A stretch of DNA of 64,000 bases from assembly GCF_000202635.1 (NCBI RefSeq), contig NC_015125.1:3100001-3164000 (forward strand), read 5' to 3'. A program made the position numbers and the translations under genes. The first letter of the stretch is position 1. The number at the start of each line of letters is the position of its first letter. This stretch comes from Microbacterium testaceum StLB037. GTDB taxonomy: Bacteria > Actinomycetota > Actinomycetes > Actinomycetales > Microbacteriaceae. Below, piece by piece: positions 9,064 to 18,655 of this stretch. A model generated the notes under the pieces. That model did not search any database. It was given only the letters and a program-made list of their open reading frames with translations, and was not told the DNA's origin.

Positions 9064-10095
9064 ATGACCAATCTCTCCCCGCGGACGGAACAGACCGTCC
9101 CGGATGCCACGATGGCGCTGGCGACCGCTGCCGCCGAGCGACACCAGCGCCCCCGTTCCGCCTGGCGCATGATGCTCCCCACCATGACGCCCTGGCTCGC
9201 GCTCGGGCTCATCCTCATCGGCGCGATCGCCCTGTTCGGCGGGATCGCCCCGTTCTTCGTGCAGGACCCGAGCGTCATCCGTGACATCGGTCTGCAGCCC
9301 CCGAGCGCCGAGCACATCCTCGGGACGACCCAGACCGGGCAGGACGTCTTCGCCCAGCTCGCCTACGCCACGCGCGGATCGCTGCAGATCGGTCTCATCG
9401 TGGGGGTGCTCGCGACGGCGCTCTCGGCCTTCTTCGGCATCCTCGGCGCCTACATCGGCGGCTTCGCCGACGAGGCCTTCTCGCTCTTCTCGAACGTCTT
9501 CCTCGTGATTCCGGGCCTCCCGCTCGTGATCGTGATCTCGGGCTTCGTGCCGCAGGAGCAGCGCGGTCTCTGGACGATCGCCGTCGTCCTCGCGATCACC
9601 GGGTGGGCGGCATCCAGTCGGGTCCTCCGCGCGCAGACCCTCTCGATCCGCAACCGCGACTACGTGGCGGCATCGCGGGTGTCCGGGGAGCGCGCTCCGC
9701 GCGTGATCGCGGTCGAGATCCTGCCGAACCTGCTGCCCGTGCTGGCCTCGCAGTTCGTCTTCGCGGTCATCTCGGCGATCCTCGCCGAGGCCGGGCTGTC
9801 GTTCCTCGGCCTCGGGGCGTCCAACTCGTCGACGCTCGGCACGATGCTCTTCTACGCGCAGAACGGGTTCGCCCTCCCCCTGGGGGCGTGGTGGTGGTTC
9901 GTCCCGCCGGGGTTGATCATCGCCCTCTTCGGGATGGGGCTCTCGCTGGTCAACTTCTCGATCGACGAGATCATCAACCCCAAGCTCAAGAACGTGCGCC
10001 TGCACCGCAAGCGGGCCCGCATCGCGGCCCGCCTCGAGAAGGCCGCGACCGCGCGTGCCGTCCGCACCGCCCGCGCGAACGGAGACCCCGCATGA
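9064..10095 (+). CDS. ABC importer permease, DppC-like
   Basis: A 343-residue permease of the OppC/DppC type: an N-terminal cytoplasmic tail, one helix, the LGTTQTGQDVFAQL motif typical of DppC after the first loop, and the EAA region NRDYVAASRVSGERAPRVI. The C-terminus extends as a basic, alanine-rich cytoplasmic tail. It lies 24 nt after the DppB-like gene, and its stop overlaps the following ATPase start (ATGA). Together these two permeases form the channel of the family-5 importer. Confidence 0.9.
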   Translation: MTNLSPRTEQTVPDATMALATAAAERHQRPRSAWRMMLPTMTPWLALGLILIGAIALFGGIAPFFVQDPSVIRDIGLQPPSAEHILGTTQTGQDVFAQLAYATRGSLQIGLIVGVLATALSAFFGILGAYIGGFADEAFSLFSNVFLVIPGLPLVIVISGFVPQEQRGLWTIAVVLAITGWAASSRVLRAQTLSIRNRDYVAASRVSGERAPRVIAVEILPNLLPVLASQFVFAVISAILAEAGLSFLGLGASNSSTLGTMLFYAQNGFALPLGAWWWFVPPGLIIALFGMGLSLVNFSIDEIINPKLKNVRLHRKRARIAARLEKAATARAVRTARANGDPA

Positions 10096-10973
10096 GCCCC
10101 ACGACCGCGGCCGCCCGCCGCTCCGCCGTCATCACGGTCGACGACCTCTCGGTCGTGTACGAGGTCGATCCGCCGGTCGCGGCGGTGAAGAACGCCACGT
10201 TCTCGCTCGCGCCGGGCGAGATCCTCGGTCTCGCCGGCGAGTCGGGGTGCGGCAAGACGACCCTCGCGTACGCCATCAACCGGCTGCACAAGCCGCCGGC
10301 GCGCATCGCCTCCGGGAGCATCACGTTCCACGGCCGCGACGGAAAGGACCTCGACCTGCTGGCTCTCGACGAGCACGCCCTGCGGGCGTTCCGATGGAGC
10401 GAGCTGTCGATGGTGTTCCAGGGCGCGATGAACGCCCTGAACCCCGTCACCACGGTCCGGGCGCAGTTGTGCGACGTGCTCTCGACGCACACCCCGCACC
10501 TGTCGAGAAAGGAGCGCACGGCGCGAGCCGGAGACGTGCTCGAACGCGTCGGCGTCTCGCGGGACCGGCTTCGGTCCTACCCGCACGAGCTGTCGGGCGG
10601 GATGCGGCAGCGCGTGATGATCGCGATGGCGATGCTCCTCGAGCCGCAGGTCATGATCATGGACGAACCGACCACCGCCCTCGACGTGGTGGTGCAGCGC
10701 GACATCCTGCGGGAGATCGTGCGCCTGCGCGACGAGCTCGACTTCGCGGTCATCTTCATCACGCACGACCTCCCGCTGCTGCTCGAGATCAGCGACCGTA
10801 TCGCGATCATGCTGCGCGGCGAGATCATCGAGATCGGCCCCGCCGACCGCATCTACCGCGAACCCGAACACGACTACACCCGCCAGCTGCTCTCGTCGTT
10901 TCCGAGCCTCAGCGGCTCGCGGGGAGCGTTCATCCGCACCGGCGAGGACGACGAACAGGAGCAGACGCGATGA
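10092..10973 (+). CDS. ABC importer ATP-binding protein, DppD-like
   Basis: A 293-residue nucleotide-binding subunit with Walker A GESGCGKTT, Q-loop MVFQGAMNALNP (the Opp/Dpp-type sequence), signature LSGGMRQR, Walker B VMIMDEPTTALD and H-loop ITHD. The C-terminal extension seen in OppD-like proteins is short and acidic. The ATG overlaps the previous stop by 4 bases. It should act with the next gene product as an ATPase heterodimer. Confidence 0.92.
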   Translation: MSPTTAAARRSAVITVDDLSVVYEVDPPVAAVKNATFSLAPGEILGLAGESGCGKTTLAYAINRLHKPPARIASGSITFHGRDGKDLDLLALDEHALRAFRWSELSMVFQGAMNALNPVTTVRAQLCDVLSTHTPHLSRKERTARAGDVLERVGVSRDRLRSYPHELSGGMRQRVMIAMAMLLEPQVMIMDEPTTALDVVVQRDILREIVRLRDELDFAVIFITHDLPLLLEISDRIAIMLRGEIIEIGPADRIYREPEHDYTRQLLSSFPSLSGSRGAFIRTGEDDEQEQTR

Positions 10974-11881
10974 CGAGCATGCGCGTGTCCGGACTGACCA
11001 AGGACTTCACGATCCGCGAGGGCATCGGACGCACCGCCTTCCGCGCGGTGGACGACGTGTCGTTCGATCTGCTGCCCGGGCGCACGGTCGCCCTGGTGGG
11101 GGAGTCGGGGTCGGGCAAGTCGACGATCGCCCGCATGCTCTCGCGGCTCGAGAAGCCGACGTCGGGCGAGATCTCGGTGCTGACGGATCAGGGCGCCGTG
11201 ATTCCGCGCGGCAGCTATCGCCGGCACGTGCAGATGGTGTTCCAGGACCCGTTCGCCTCGCTCAACCCGTTCCACACGATCGAGCACCACATCGCGCGCC
11301 CTCTTCGCCTGCACCGCCGTGCGTCCGGCACCGCCGAGGTGCACGCGAAGGTGCTCAGCATGCTCGAGCGGGTGAACCTCACGCCCGCCGAGAACATGGC
11401 CGCGCGCCGACCGCACGAGCTCTCCGGCGGTCAGCGGCAGCGCGTGGCGATCGCGCGCGCCCTCGCTCCGGGGGCCGAGGTCGTCATCGCCGATGAGCCC
11501 GTCTCGATGCTCGACGTGTCGATCCGTCTCGGCGTGCTGAACCTGCTCGGCCGGCTCCAGCGCGAGGACGACCTCGCGCTGCTGTACATCACGCACGACC
11601 TCGCCACGGCCCGGCACTTCTCCGACGAGATCCTCGTGCTCTACCGCGGGCGCATCGTCGAACGGGGACCGGCGGATGACGTCATCCTCGACCCGCACCA
11701 CGACTACACGCGCCTGCTGGCCCTCGCCGCCCCCGACCCCGGGAAGGTCGGCAAGGTCGTGTCGGACGAGGCCGCGCCCGACCGGGCGTCGCTCGACAAC
11801 ACGATCTGCTACAACCACTACACCCGGGCGTGGGAGTCGGCCCAGGACCGCCGCACGCCCGCGAAGGAGCGCACCCGATGA
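10970..11881 (+). CDS. ABC importer ATP-binding protein, DppF-like
   Basis: A 303-residue nucleotide-binding subunit: Walker A GESGSGKST, Q-loop MVFQDPFASLNPFHTI, signature LSGGQRQRVAIARAL, Walker B VVIADEPVSMLDVSIR (the OppF/DppF-type EPVSMLD), H-loop ITHDLA. The C-terminus contains the family's region after HDYTRLL and then a polar tail. The start lies inside the previous stop (ATGA), and the next gene starts inside this stop, so the whole operon is tightly coupled. Confidence 0.92.
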   Translation: MTSMRVSGLTKDFTIREGIGRTAFRAVDDVSFDLLPGRTVALVGESGSGKSTIARMLSRLEKPTSGEISVLTDQGAVIPRGSYRRHVQMVFQDPFASLNPFHTIEHHIARPLRLHRRASGTAEVHAKVLSMLERVNLTPAENMAARRPHELSGGQRQRVAIARALAPGAEVVIADEPVSMLDVSIRLGVLNLLGRLQREDDLALLYITHDLATARHFSDEILVLYRGRIVERGPADDVILDPHHDYTRLLALAAPDPGKVGKVVSDEAAPDRASLDNTICYNHYTRAWESAQDRRTPAKERTR

Positions 11882-13902
11882 CCCGCAGCGAGACCACCGC
11901 ACCGTGGCCCACCGAGGGGCTGTCGTTCGGGGGCGACTACAGCCCCGAGCAGTGGTCGTGGGACGTCGTGCTCGAGGACATGGAGCTCATGCGGCGGGCG
12001 GGGGTGAACCTGGTCACCCTCGGTGTCTTCTCGTGGGTCGTCCACGAGCCGCGGGACGGCGAGTTCGATTTCTCCTGGCTCGACCGGATGCTCGACCTGC
12101 TGCACGAGAACGGCATCCGCGTCGACCTCGCCACCCCGACGGCCGCGGTGCCGATGTGGCTGCACGAGGCGCACCCCGAGATCCTCCCGCACGACATCCA
12201 CGGTCATCCGCTCGCCCCCGGCGGACGTCTGGGCTGGTGCGCGTCGTCGCCGGTGTTCCGCTCGTACGCGCTGCGCATCGTCGAGCGGCTCGCCGAGCAC
12301 GTCGCCGGCCACCCGGCGGTGCGCCTCTGGCACGTGAGCAACGAGCTCGGCGGCGGCAACGCGCGCTGCCACTGCGCCGTCTCGAACGCACGGTTCCGCG
12401 AATGGGTCGCCGCGAAGTACGGCGACGTCCAGACGCTCAATGCCGCGTGGGGGATGGCGTTCTGGGGAAACTCCTATTCCTCCTTCGACGAGGTCACGAC
12501 CCCCTGGGGCATCACCGCGCACAACCCGGGCCAGCTCCTGGACTACGAGCGCTTCTCGTCCGACGAACTCCTCGCGCACTACCGCGCCGAGAGGGAAGTC
12601 CTGCAGCGCGTCACCCCGGACGTGCCGATCACCACGAACTTCATGGTCGGGATCGGCACCGACATCGTCGACTACACGCGGTGGGCCGACGAGATGGACA
12701 TCGTCGCGAACGACCACTACACGGTGGGTCCCGACCCGCTCAAACACGAGGACATCGCCTTCAGCGGGGATCGCATGCGCGGGATGAGCAAGGGCGCCCC
12801 CTGGATGCTGATGGAACATGCCGCGGGCGCGGGGAGCTGGCATCCGGTGAACCAGCCCAAGACGCCCGACGAGATCATCCGGCACGCCCTCGCGCACGTC
12901 GCGCGCGGGTCGGACAGCGTCCTGTTCTTCCAGTGGCGGGCGTCGATCTCGGGGACCGAGCAGTTCCACTCCGCGATGGTTCCCCACGCCGGCGCCGACA
13001 GCGTCGTCTACCGCACGATCGTCGACCTCGGCGCGAAGCTGACCGCGCTCGCCGAGGTGCAGGGGAGCCGGGTCGAGCCCGCGCGCGTCGCCCTGCTGCA
13101 CGACAACGAGGCCGGCTGGGCCTTGCGCAGCGGCCTGAAGCCGCAGAATCCGCAGCGCTACGCCGACACGGCCCGTGCGTTGCACAACGCCCTCTTCCAG
13201 CGCGCGGTGACGGTCGACGTGATCGGGCCCTGGACCGCGCTCGACGGCTACGCGCTCGTTGTCGTCCCGGGGCTCTTCCTCCTGTCCGACGAGAACGCAC
13301 GGGCGATCGAGGAGTTCGTCGAGAGCGGGGGCACGACGATCGTGACGTGGTTCTCGGGCATCGTCGACGAGAACAACACCGTCCGCCCCGGCGGGTATCC
13401 CGGCATCCTGCGATCGGTCGTCGGCACCTCGAGCGAGGAGTTCTTCCCCCTGGATGCCGAGCAGTCGGTCGCCCTGAGCAACGGATGGACCGGTCGCCGG
13501 TGGATGGAGCGCATGCGCCCCGTCGACTCGCCCGAGGGCGCCGAGAGCGTCGCGGACTACGCCGAGGGCGGCTACCGCGGGGGACCGGCGGTCGTCCGTC
13601 GCCGCCTCGGCGCGGGCGTCGCCTGGTACCTGTCGACGGACCTCGACACCGCGAGCCTCGACGACCTGATGGGCCGGGTGCTCTCCGAGACGGGGGTGCG
13701 TCCGGCCGCGGAGGTCGCTCCCGGTGTGGAGGCCGTGCGGCGCACGGCGCCCGACGCGGACTACCTGTTCCTCCTCAACCACACCGGCGAGACCGGGTGG
13801 GCGCGCACCCGCGGCGTCGACCTGCTGACCGGTCGCGAGCACGCGGACCGGGTCGTGCTCGATCCCGGAGCGGTGGCCGTCATCCGCGAAGAACGCCCAT
13901 GA
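11878..13902 (+). CDS. Beta-galactosidase, glycoside hydrolase family 42
   Basis: A 674-residue cytoplasmic GH42 enzyme (no signal peptide). The N-terminal barrel opens with FGGDYSPEQW. The acid/base Glu156 is in WHVSNELGGG, the nucleophile Glu313 is in MLMEHAAGAGSW, and the family's zinc cysteines are suggested by Cys121, Cys164 and Cys166. A trimerisation domain (about 395-600) and a C-terminal beta domain follow. GH42 enzymes hydrolyse terminal beta-galactosyl residues of plant oligosaccharides rather than lactose. The ATG at 11878 overlaps the ATPase stop; an upstream in-frame ATG at 11830 would lie inside that gene and is less likely. It probably removes beta-galactosyl decorations from imported oligosaccharides. 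Confidence 0.9.
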   Translation: MTRSETTAPWPTEGLSFGGDYSPEQWSWDVVLEDMELMRRAGVNLVTLGVFSWVVHEPRDGEFDFSWLDRMLDLLHENGIRVDLATPTAAVPMWLHEAHPEILPHDIHGHPLAPGGRLGWCASSPVFRSYALRIVERLAEHVAGHPAVRLWHVSNELGGGNARCHCAVSNARFREWVAAKYGDVQTLNAAWGMAFWGNSYSSFDEVTTPWGITAHNPGQLLDYERFSSDELLAHYRAEREVLQRVTPDVPITTNFMVGIGTDIVDYTRWADEMDIVANDHYTVGPDPLKHEDIAFSGDRMRGMSKGAPWMLMEHAAGAGSWHPVNQPKTPDEIIRHALAHVARGSDSVLFFQWRASISGTEQFHSAMVPHAGADSVVYRTIVDLGAKLTALAEVQGSRVEPARVALLHDNEAGWALRSGLKPQNPQRYADTARALHNALFQRAVTVDVIGPWTALDGYALVVVPGLFLLSDENARAIEEFVESGGTTIVTWFSGIVDENNTVRPGGYPGILRSVVGTSSEEFFPLDAEQSVALSNGWTGRRWMERMRPVDSPEGAESVADYAEGGYRGGPAVVRRRLGAGVAWYLSTDLDTASLDDLMGRVLSETGVRPAAEVAPGVEAVRRTAPDADYLFLLNHTGETGWARTRGVDLLTGREHADRVVLDPGAVAVIREERP

Positions 13903-13946
13903 CCGCCGCGACGCCCGACACCCTTCCCCCATCGAAAAGGACCCCC

Positions 13947-16412
13947 ATGCACCGCCTGTCTCTCGACGGACCCTGGACGCTCTCCGCCGTCGCCGGACCT
14001 GTTCCCGACGCTCTCGAGGGCGTCGACGTTCCGGCCGTCGTCCCCGGCTGCGTCCACACCGACCTCTTGCGCGCCGGGCTCATCCCCGACCCGTTCGACG
14101 GCGACAACGAGAGCGCCCTCGCCTGGATCGGGCGCACCGATTGGGCGTACGAGCGCACCTTCGACGCCGGCGACCTCGACCGCGACGACCGCTGGGACCT
14201 CGTCGCCGAGGGCCTCGACACGTTCGCGACCATCTGGCTCAACGGCCACCTCGTCGGACACACGCAGAACCAGTTCCGCTCGTACCGCTTCGACGTCGTG
14301 CCGTACCTCCGCGCGACCGGCAATCACCTGCGGATCGCGTTCTCGGCTCCTGTCGTGCGCGCCGAGTCGCTCGCCCGGGTGCACGGCGAGCTGCCGCACG
14401 TGAACCACCACCCCTACAACACCGTGCGCAAGTCCGCCGCGAACTTCGGGTGGGACTGGGGCATCGACGTCGCCACGAGCGGGATCTGGAAGAGCATCGG
14501 CCTCGAATCGTGGTCCGGCGTCCGCGTGAGCGACGTGCGCCCGCTCGTCGAGCTCGACGGGTCCGCCGGCATCCTCGACGTGCACGTCGGCGTGGAGTGG
14601 GACGGCATCCCGGCCACCGCCGAGATCGACGTCGACCTGCGCGATCCCGACGGGGAGGTGTGCGCCCGCGCGACCGTGATCGCGGGGGAGGGCGTGGCAT
14701 CCGTCCGCCTGCGCGTCGACGACGTGCAGCGGTGGTGGCCGCGCGGCTACGGCGCGCAGCCGCTGTACGCGGTGTCGGTTCGGCCGCGGGGGTCCGAGCA
14801 GCGATGGAACGGGCGCGTCGGCTTCCGCACGGTCGAGCTGCAGACGCCGCCGGACAGGGCGGGCACCGCCTTCCGTCTCGTCGTCAACGGCGAGCGCGTC
14901 TTCGTGAAGGGCGCGAACTGGATCCCCGACCACGCCTTCGTCACCGAGATGGATGCCGACCGCTACCGCCGCCGCATCGTCGACGCCACGGACGCCCACA
15001 TGAACCTCCTGCGCGTCTGGGGCGGCGGGATCTACGAGTCGGACGATTTCTACGACCTCTGCGACGAGATGGGGGTGCTCGTGTGGCAGGACTTCCTGTT
15101 CGCCTGCGCGGCGTACCCCGAGGACGACGCCTTCGCGGTCGAGGTCGAGGCGGAGGCCCGCGAGGCCGTGACCCGGCTCAGCCCGCACCCCTCGCTCGTG
15201 GTGTGGAACGGCAACAACGAGAACATCGTCGCGTTCGCCGAGTGGCCGGCGTGGCGTCCGCTGCTGCGCGGTCGCGCGTGGGGCAACCTCTACTACCGCG
15301 AGCTCCTCCCGCGCATCGTCGCGGAGCTCGACGGCACGCGTCCCTACTCTCCGGGGAGCCCCTACTCGTACGACGACTACCTCAGCCCGAACGACGCCGC
15401 GCACGGCACGATGCACATCTGGGACGTGTGGAACGTCCTCGACTACCGGGACTACACCCTGCACCGGCCCCGCTTCGTGTCGGAGTTCGGGTTCCAGGGA
15501 CCGCCCGCGTGGAGCACGCTGACGCGTGTCGTGCACGACGCCCCGCTCGATCCGTTCGGGCAGCAGATGCTCGTGCACCAGAAGGCCGACCAGGGCAACC
15601 TGAAGCTCGAGCGCGGCATGGCGGGGCACCTCGCGGCGCCGACGAACATCGACGACTGGCACTGGGCCACCCAGCTCAATCAGGCGATGGCGATCCGCTT
15701 CGGCATCGAGTACTTCCGGACGCTGGGCGATCACCTGACCGGCTCGATCGTGTGGCAGCTCAACGACAACTGGCCCGTCGTCTCGTGGGCCGCGGTCGAC
15801 TTCGACGAGCACCGCAAGCCGGTGTGGCACGCGCTGAAGCACGTCTACCAGCCGCGTCTGCTGATCGCCCGGGGCGGGACGGATGCCGTGACCCTCTCGC
15901 TCTCCAACGACGACCCGGACGGCTGGGCCGGAGTCGTGACCGTCACGCGCTCGAGCTTCGCGGGGGAGGAGCGGGCGCGCGCGGAGGTGTCCGCGGAGGT
16001 CGGTGCGCGCTCCCACACCGAGGTGGCGGTTCCCGACGAGGTCCTCCGGGACTGGGACGTCGCGCGCGAGGTGCTCGTGATCGATGCCCCCGGGTTCGGG
16101 CGCGCGGTCCACCACGGCGCCGAGGTCGTGGATCAGATGCTGGATGCCGACCCCCTCGACGTCGAGGTCCATCGCTCCGCCGAGGGCTGGACCGTCGTCG
16201 TCACCGCCCGCTCCCTCGTGCGCGACGTCACCCTCCTCGTCGATCGGGCGCACCCCTCTCTCGCGGTGGACGCCGGGCTGCAGACGCTCCTCGCCGGGGA
16301 ATCGACGGAGTTCGCCGTCCGCGGGGACGCCGGCGAGGTGGCATCCCTCTCCTCCCCGCTCGTCGTCCGTCACGCGAACTCCTTCGCCGCCGCGAACGCG
16401 CCGCGCGCATGA
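13947..16412 (+). CDS. Beta-mannosidase, glycoside hydrolase family 2
   Basis: An 821-residue GH2 protein that reads as beta-mannosidase rather than beta-galactosidase. It begins MHRLSLDGPWTLS, with the mannosidase-type VPGCVHTDLLRAGLIPDPF and the NFGWDWG motif typical of beta-mannosidases. The acid/base is Glu425 in WNGNNENIV and the nucleophile is Glu513 in FVSEFGFQG. There is no signal peptide, so it acts in the cytoplasm, releasing mannose from the non-reducing end of manno-oligosaccharides. ATG 13947 is chosen because GAAAAGGA lies just upstream. ATG 13899, which overlaps the previous stop, is an alternative that adds 16 residues. Confidence 0.9.
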   Translation: MHRLSLDGPWTLSAVAGPVPDALEGVDVPAVVPGCVHTDLLRAGLIPDPFDGDNESALAWIGRTDWAYERTFDAGDLDRDDRWDLVAEGLDTFATIWLNGHLVGHTQNQFRSYRFDVVPYLRATGNHLRIAFSAPVVRAESLARVHGELPHVNHHPYNTVRKSAANFGWDWGIDVATSGIWKSIGLESWSGVRVSDVRPLVELDGSAGILDVHVGVEWDGIPATAEIDVDLRDPDGEVCARATVIAGEGVASVRLRVDDVQRWWPRGYGAQPLYAVSVRPRGSEQRWNGRVGFRTVELQTPPDRAGTAFRLVVNGERVFVKGANWIPDHAFVTEMDADRYRRRIVDATDAHMNLLRVWGGGIYESDDFYDLCDEMGVLVWQDFLFACAAYPEDDAFAVEVEAEAREAVTRLSPHPSLVVWNGNNENIVAFAEWPAWRPLLRGRAWGNLYYRELLPRIVAELDGTRPYSPGSPYSYDDYLSPNDAAHGTMHIWDVWNVLDYRDYTLHRPRFVSEFGFQGPPAWSTLTRVVHDAPLDPFGQQMLVHQKADQGNLKLERGMAGHLAAPTNIDDWHWATQLNQAMAIRFGIEYFRTLGDHLTGSIVWQLNDNWPVVSWAAVDFDEHRKPVWHALKHVYQPRLLIARGGTDAVTLSLSNDDPDGWAGVVTVTRSSFAGEERARAEVSAEVGARSHTEVAVPDEVLRDWDVAREVLVIDAPGFGRAVHHGAEVVDQMLDADPLDVEVHRSAEGWTVVVTARSLVRDVTLLVDRAHPSLAVDAGLQTLLAGESTEFAVRGDAGEVASLSSPLVVRHANSFAAANAPRA

Positions 16413-18586
16413 CGGAGCGTGCGCTCGTCCACCTCACGGCGGGAGGGGTCTCTCTTCTGCTCGACCTCGGCGCGGGGCGGCTCCCCGCCGTGCTGCACTG
16501 GGGCGCCGAACTCGGTGACATCGACGAGACGGATGCCGCGGCCCTCGCCGTCGGAGCGGTGGAGCCCGTGGTCCCCAACGCGATCGACGTGCCGGTGCGG
16601 CTGGCGATCCTGCCCGAGCCGTGGACAGGCTGGATGGGCAAGCCCGGCCTGGAGGGGCACCGATCCGGGGCCGGATGGTCGCCGCACTTCGTCGCGGGTG
16701 GTGCGACCCTGGACGCCGTACCGCTCTCGTCCGGATTCACCGCGGCGGGCCCGGGGCTCGTCGCGATCGAGGCCCACGACCCGGAGGCGGGACTCGACCT
16801 TCACCTCTCGATCGAGCTCACCCCCTCCGGCGTCGTCCGGCTCGGCGGCGAGGTGCGCAACGCCGGCGCGGGGGCGTACGACGTCAGCGGGCTCCAGCTC
16901 GCGCTCCCCGTCCCGCCGATCGCGCGCGAGGTCCTCGACTTCTCGGGGCGATGGGGCAAGGAGCGCATCCCGCAGCGGCGACCGCTGGTCGTCGGGATCG
17001 AGGAACGCGAGGGCCGGCGCGGACGCACCGGGGCCGACGCCGCGACACTCCTCTCGCTCGGTGTCCCCGGCTTCGGATTCGGCGGCGGCGAGGTCTGGGG
17101 CGTGCACGTCGGCTTCAGCGGCAACCACCGGCACTACGCCGAACGGCTCTCCTCCGGCGTGCAGGTGATCGGCGGCGGCGAGCTGCTCCTGCCCGGCGAG
17201 ATCCGACTCGCCCCGGGGGAGGGATACCGGATGCCACCCCTCTACGCCGTGTACGGTGACGGCCTCGACGACCAGGCGCGTCGGCTGCACACGTTGCTGA
17301 GGGCGCGACCGCACCATCCCGCCCGACCGCGACCGGTGACCCTCAACGTGTGGGAGGCCGTGTACTTCGACCACGACATGCCCCGGCTGCTCGATCTCGC
17401 CGAACGGGCCGCGGAGCTCGGGGTGGAACGCTTCGTGCTCGACGACGGCTGGTTCCGCGGCCGCCGCGACGACACCGCCGGGCTGGGCGACTGGTTCGTC
17501 GACGAGACCGTGTGGAGCGCCGGTCTCCGGCCGCTGGCGGACCGCGTCCGAGCCCTCGGCATGGAGTTCGGACTGTGGTTTGAGCCCGAGATGGTGAACC
17601 CCGATTCCGACCTCGCGCGCGAGCACCCCGAGTGGATCCTCTCCACCGGGCCGCGGCTGCCGGTCCTCGCGCGCCATCAGCTGGTGCTCGACCTCGTCCA
17701 CCCGGACGCCTACGCCTATCTGCTCGAGCGCCTGACCGCGGTCGTGGCCGACGGCGATGTGGCGTACGTGAAGTGGGACCACAACCGCGACCTGGTCGAC
17801 GCGGGTACGGGGGAGCGCCGCGTGGCGGGCGTCCACCGGCAGACCCTCGCGGCCTACCGGCTCATGGACGAGCTCCGACAGCGATTCCCGGGCCTCGAGA
17901 TCGAGTCGTGCTCCTCGGGTGGGGCGCGCGTGGATCTCGGCATCCTGGAACACACCGATCGAGTGTGGGTGTCGGACTGCATCGATCCCCTCGAGCGGCA
18001 GGACATGAACCGGTGGACGATGCAGCTGCTCCCGCCCGAGCTGCTCGGCTCGCACATCGCGTCGGGCGGGTCCCACACGACGGGGCGCCGGCACACGCTG
18101 TCGTTCCGCGCGGCGACCGCGCTGATCGCGCACCTCGGCATCGAGTGGGATCTCGCGCAGGCGTCCACGGAGGAACTCGCGGAACTGGGGGAGTGGGTCG
18201 CGTTCCACAAGGCGCACCGCGAGCTGTTCCACACCGGTGACATGGTCCGCGTCGACACCTCCGACCCGACGCTGCGTCTGTCGGGCACGGTATCGGCGGA
18301 TCGCACGCGGGCGCTGTTCGTCCTCGCCACGGTGGGCCGCTCCGAGGTGTCGCCGCGCGGCAGATTCGTCTTCCGCGGTCTCGACGAGGGGCGTCGCTAC
18401 ACGGTGGTCCCGGTGCACCCCGGTGGACGCCCCCGCGGCTTCACGCCGGCACCGTGGTTCGGCGCCGAAACCGACGACGGGTACGCGGGTGTCGTGCTCT
18501 CCGGCCGAGCCCTCATGACGGCGGGCCTGCACACCCCGGCGATGTTCCCGGAGTCGGCGGTGGTGTTCGCGGTGACGGCGGTGTGA
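16409..18586 (+). CDS. Alpha-galactosidase, glycoside hydrolase family 36
   Basis: A 725-residue GH36 enzyme with an N-terminal beta-supersandwich, a central TIM barrel opening at LNVWEAVYFDHD and a C-terminal beta domain. The nucleophile is Asp457 in YVKWDHNRD and the acid/base is Asp523 in WVSDCIDP; ESCSSGGARVDLG is the family motif between them. It should remove alpha-1,6-galactosyl side groups from raffinose-type or galactomannan oligosaccharides in the cytoplasm. It is the last gene of the operon: its ATG overlaps the mannosidase stop, and a strong hairpin follows its own stop. Confidence 0.93.
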   Translation: MTERALVHLTAGGVSLLLDLGAGRLPAVLHWGAELGDIDETDAAALAVGAVEPVVPNAIDVPVRLAILPEPWTGWMGKPGLEGHRSGAGWSPHFVAGGATLDAVPLSSGFTAAGPGLVAIEAHDPEAGLDLHLSIELTPSGVVRLGGEVRNAGAGAYDVSGLQLALPVPPIAREVLDFSGRWGKERIPQRRPLVVGIEEREGRRGRTGADAATLLSLGVPGFGFGGGEVWGVHVGFSGNHRHYAERLSSGVQVIGGGELLLPGEIRLAPGEGYRMPPLYAVYGDGLDDQARRLHTLLRARPHHPARPRPVTLNVWEAVYFDHDMPRLLDLAERAAELGVERFVLDDGWFRGRRDDTAGLGDWFVDETVWSAGLRPLADRVRALGMEFGLWFEPEMVNPDSDLAREHPEWILSTGPRLPVLARHQLVLDLVHPDAYAYLLERLTAVVADGDVAYVKWDHNRDLVDAGTGERRVAGVHRQTLAAYRLMDELRQRFPGLEIESCSSGGARVDLGILEHTDRVWVSDCIDPLERQDMNRWTMQLLPPELLGSHIASGGSHTTGRRHTLSFRAATALIAHLGIEWDLAQASTEELAELGEWVAFHKAHRELFHTGDMVRVDTSDPTLRLSGTVSADRTRALFVLATVGRSEVSPRGRFVFRGLDEGRRYTVVPVHPGGRPRGFTPAPWFGAETDDGYAGVVLSGRALMTAGLHTPAMFPESAVVFAVTAV

Positions 18587-18601
18587 GGGGGCCCGCTCGG
18601 G

Positions 18602-18648
18602 ATGTCACACGGATCGAACATGGCCGCAATGTTCGATCCGTGTGACAT
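18602..18648. terminator. Bidirectional hairpin ending the oligosaccharide operon
   Basis: A perfect 20-bp inverted repeat (18602-18621 and 18629-18648, beginning ATGTCACACGG) has a 7-nt loop. It lies between the convergent stops of the alpha-galactosidase (18586) and the nucleoside hydrolase (18656). No poly-T tract follows, as in many high-GC actinobacterial terminators. Confidence 0.8.
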
Positions 18649-18655
18649 CACGCGC

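Noticed and set aside
7969..10005. Long minus-strand open frame opposite the ABC permeases
   Set aside because: The translation is rich in Arg, Asp, Glu and Gly without any recognisable motif; the plus strand has clear permeases in tight operon order.
11676..13898. An in-frame extension of the GH2 protein reading through the GH42 gene
   Set aside because: It overlaps the GH42 gene completely and lacks homology; the GH2 protein starts normally at 13947 (or 13899).
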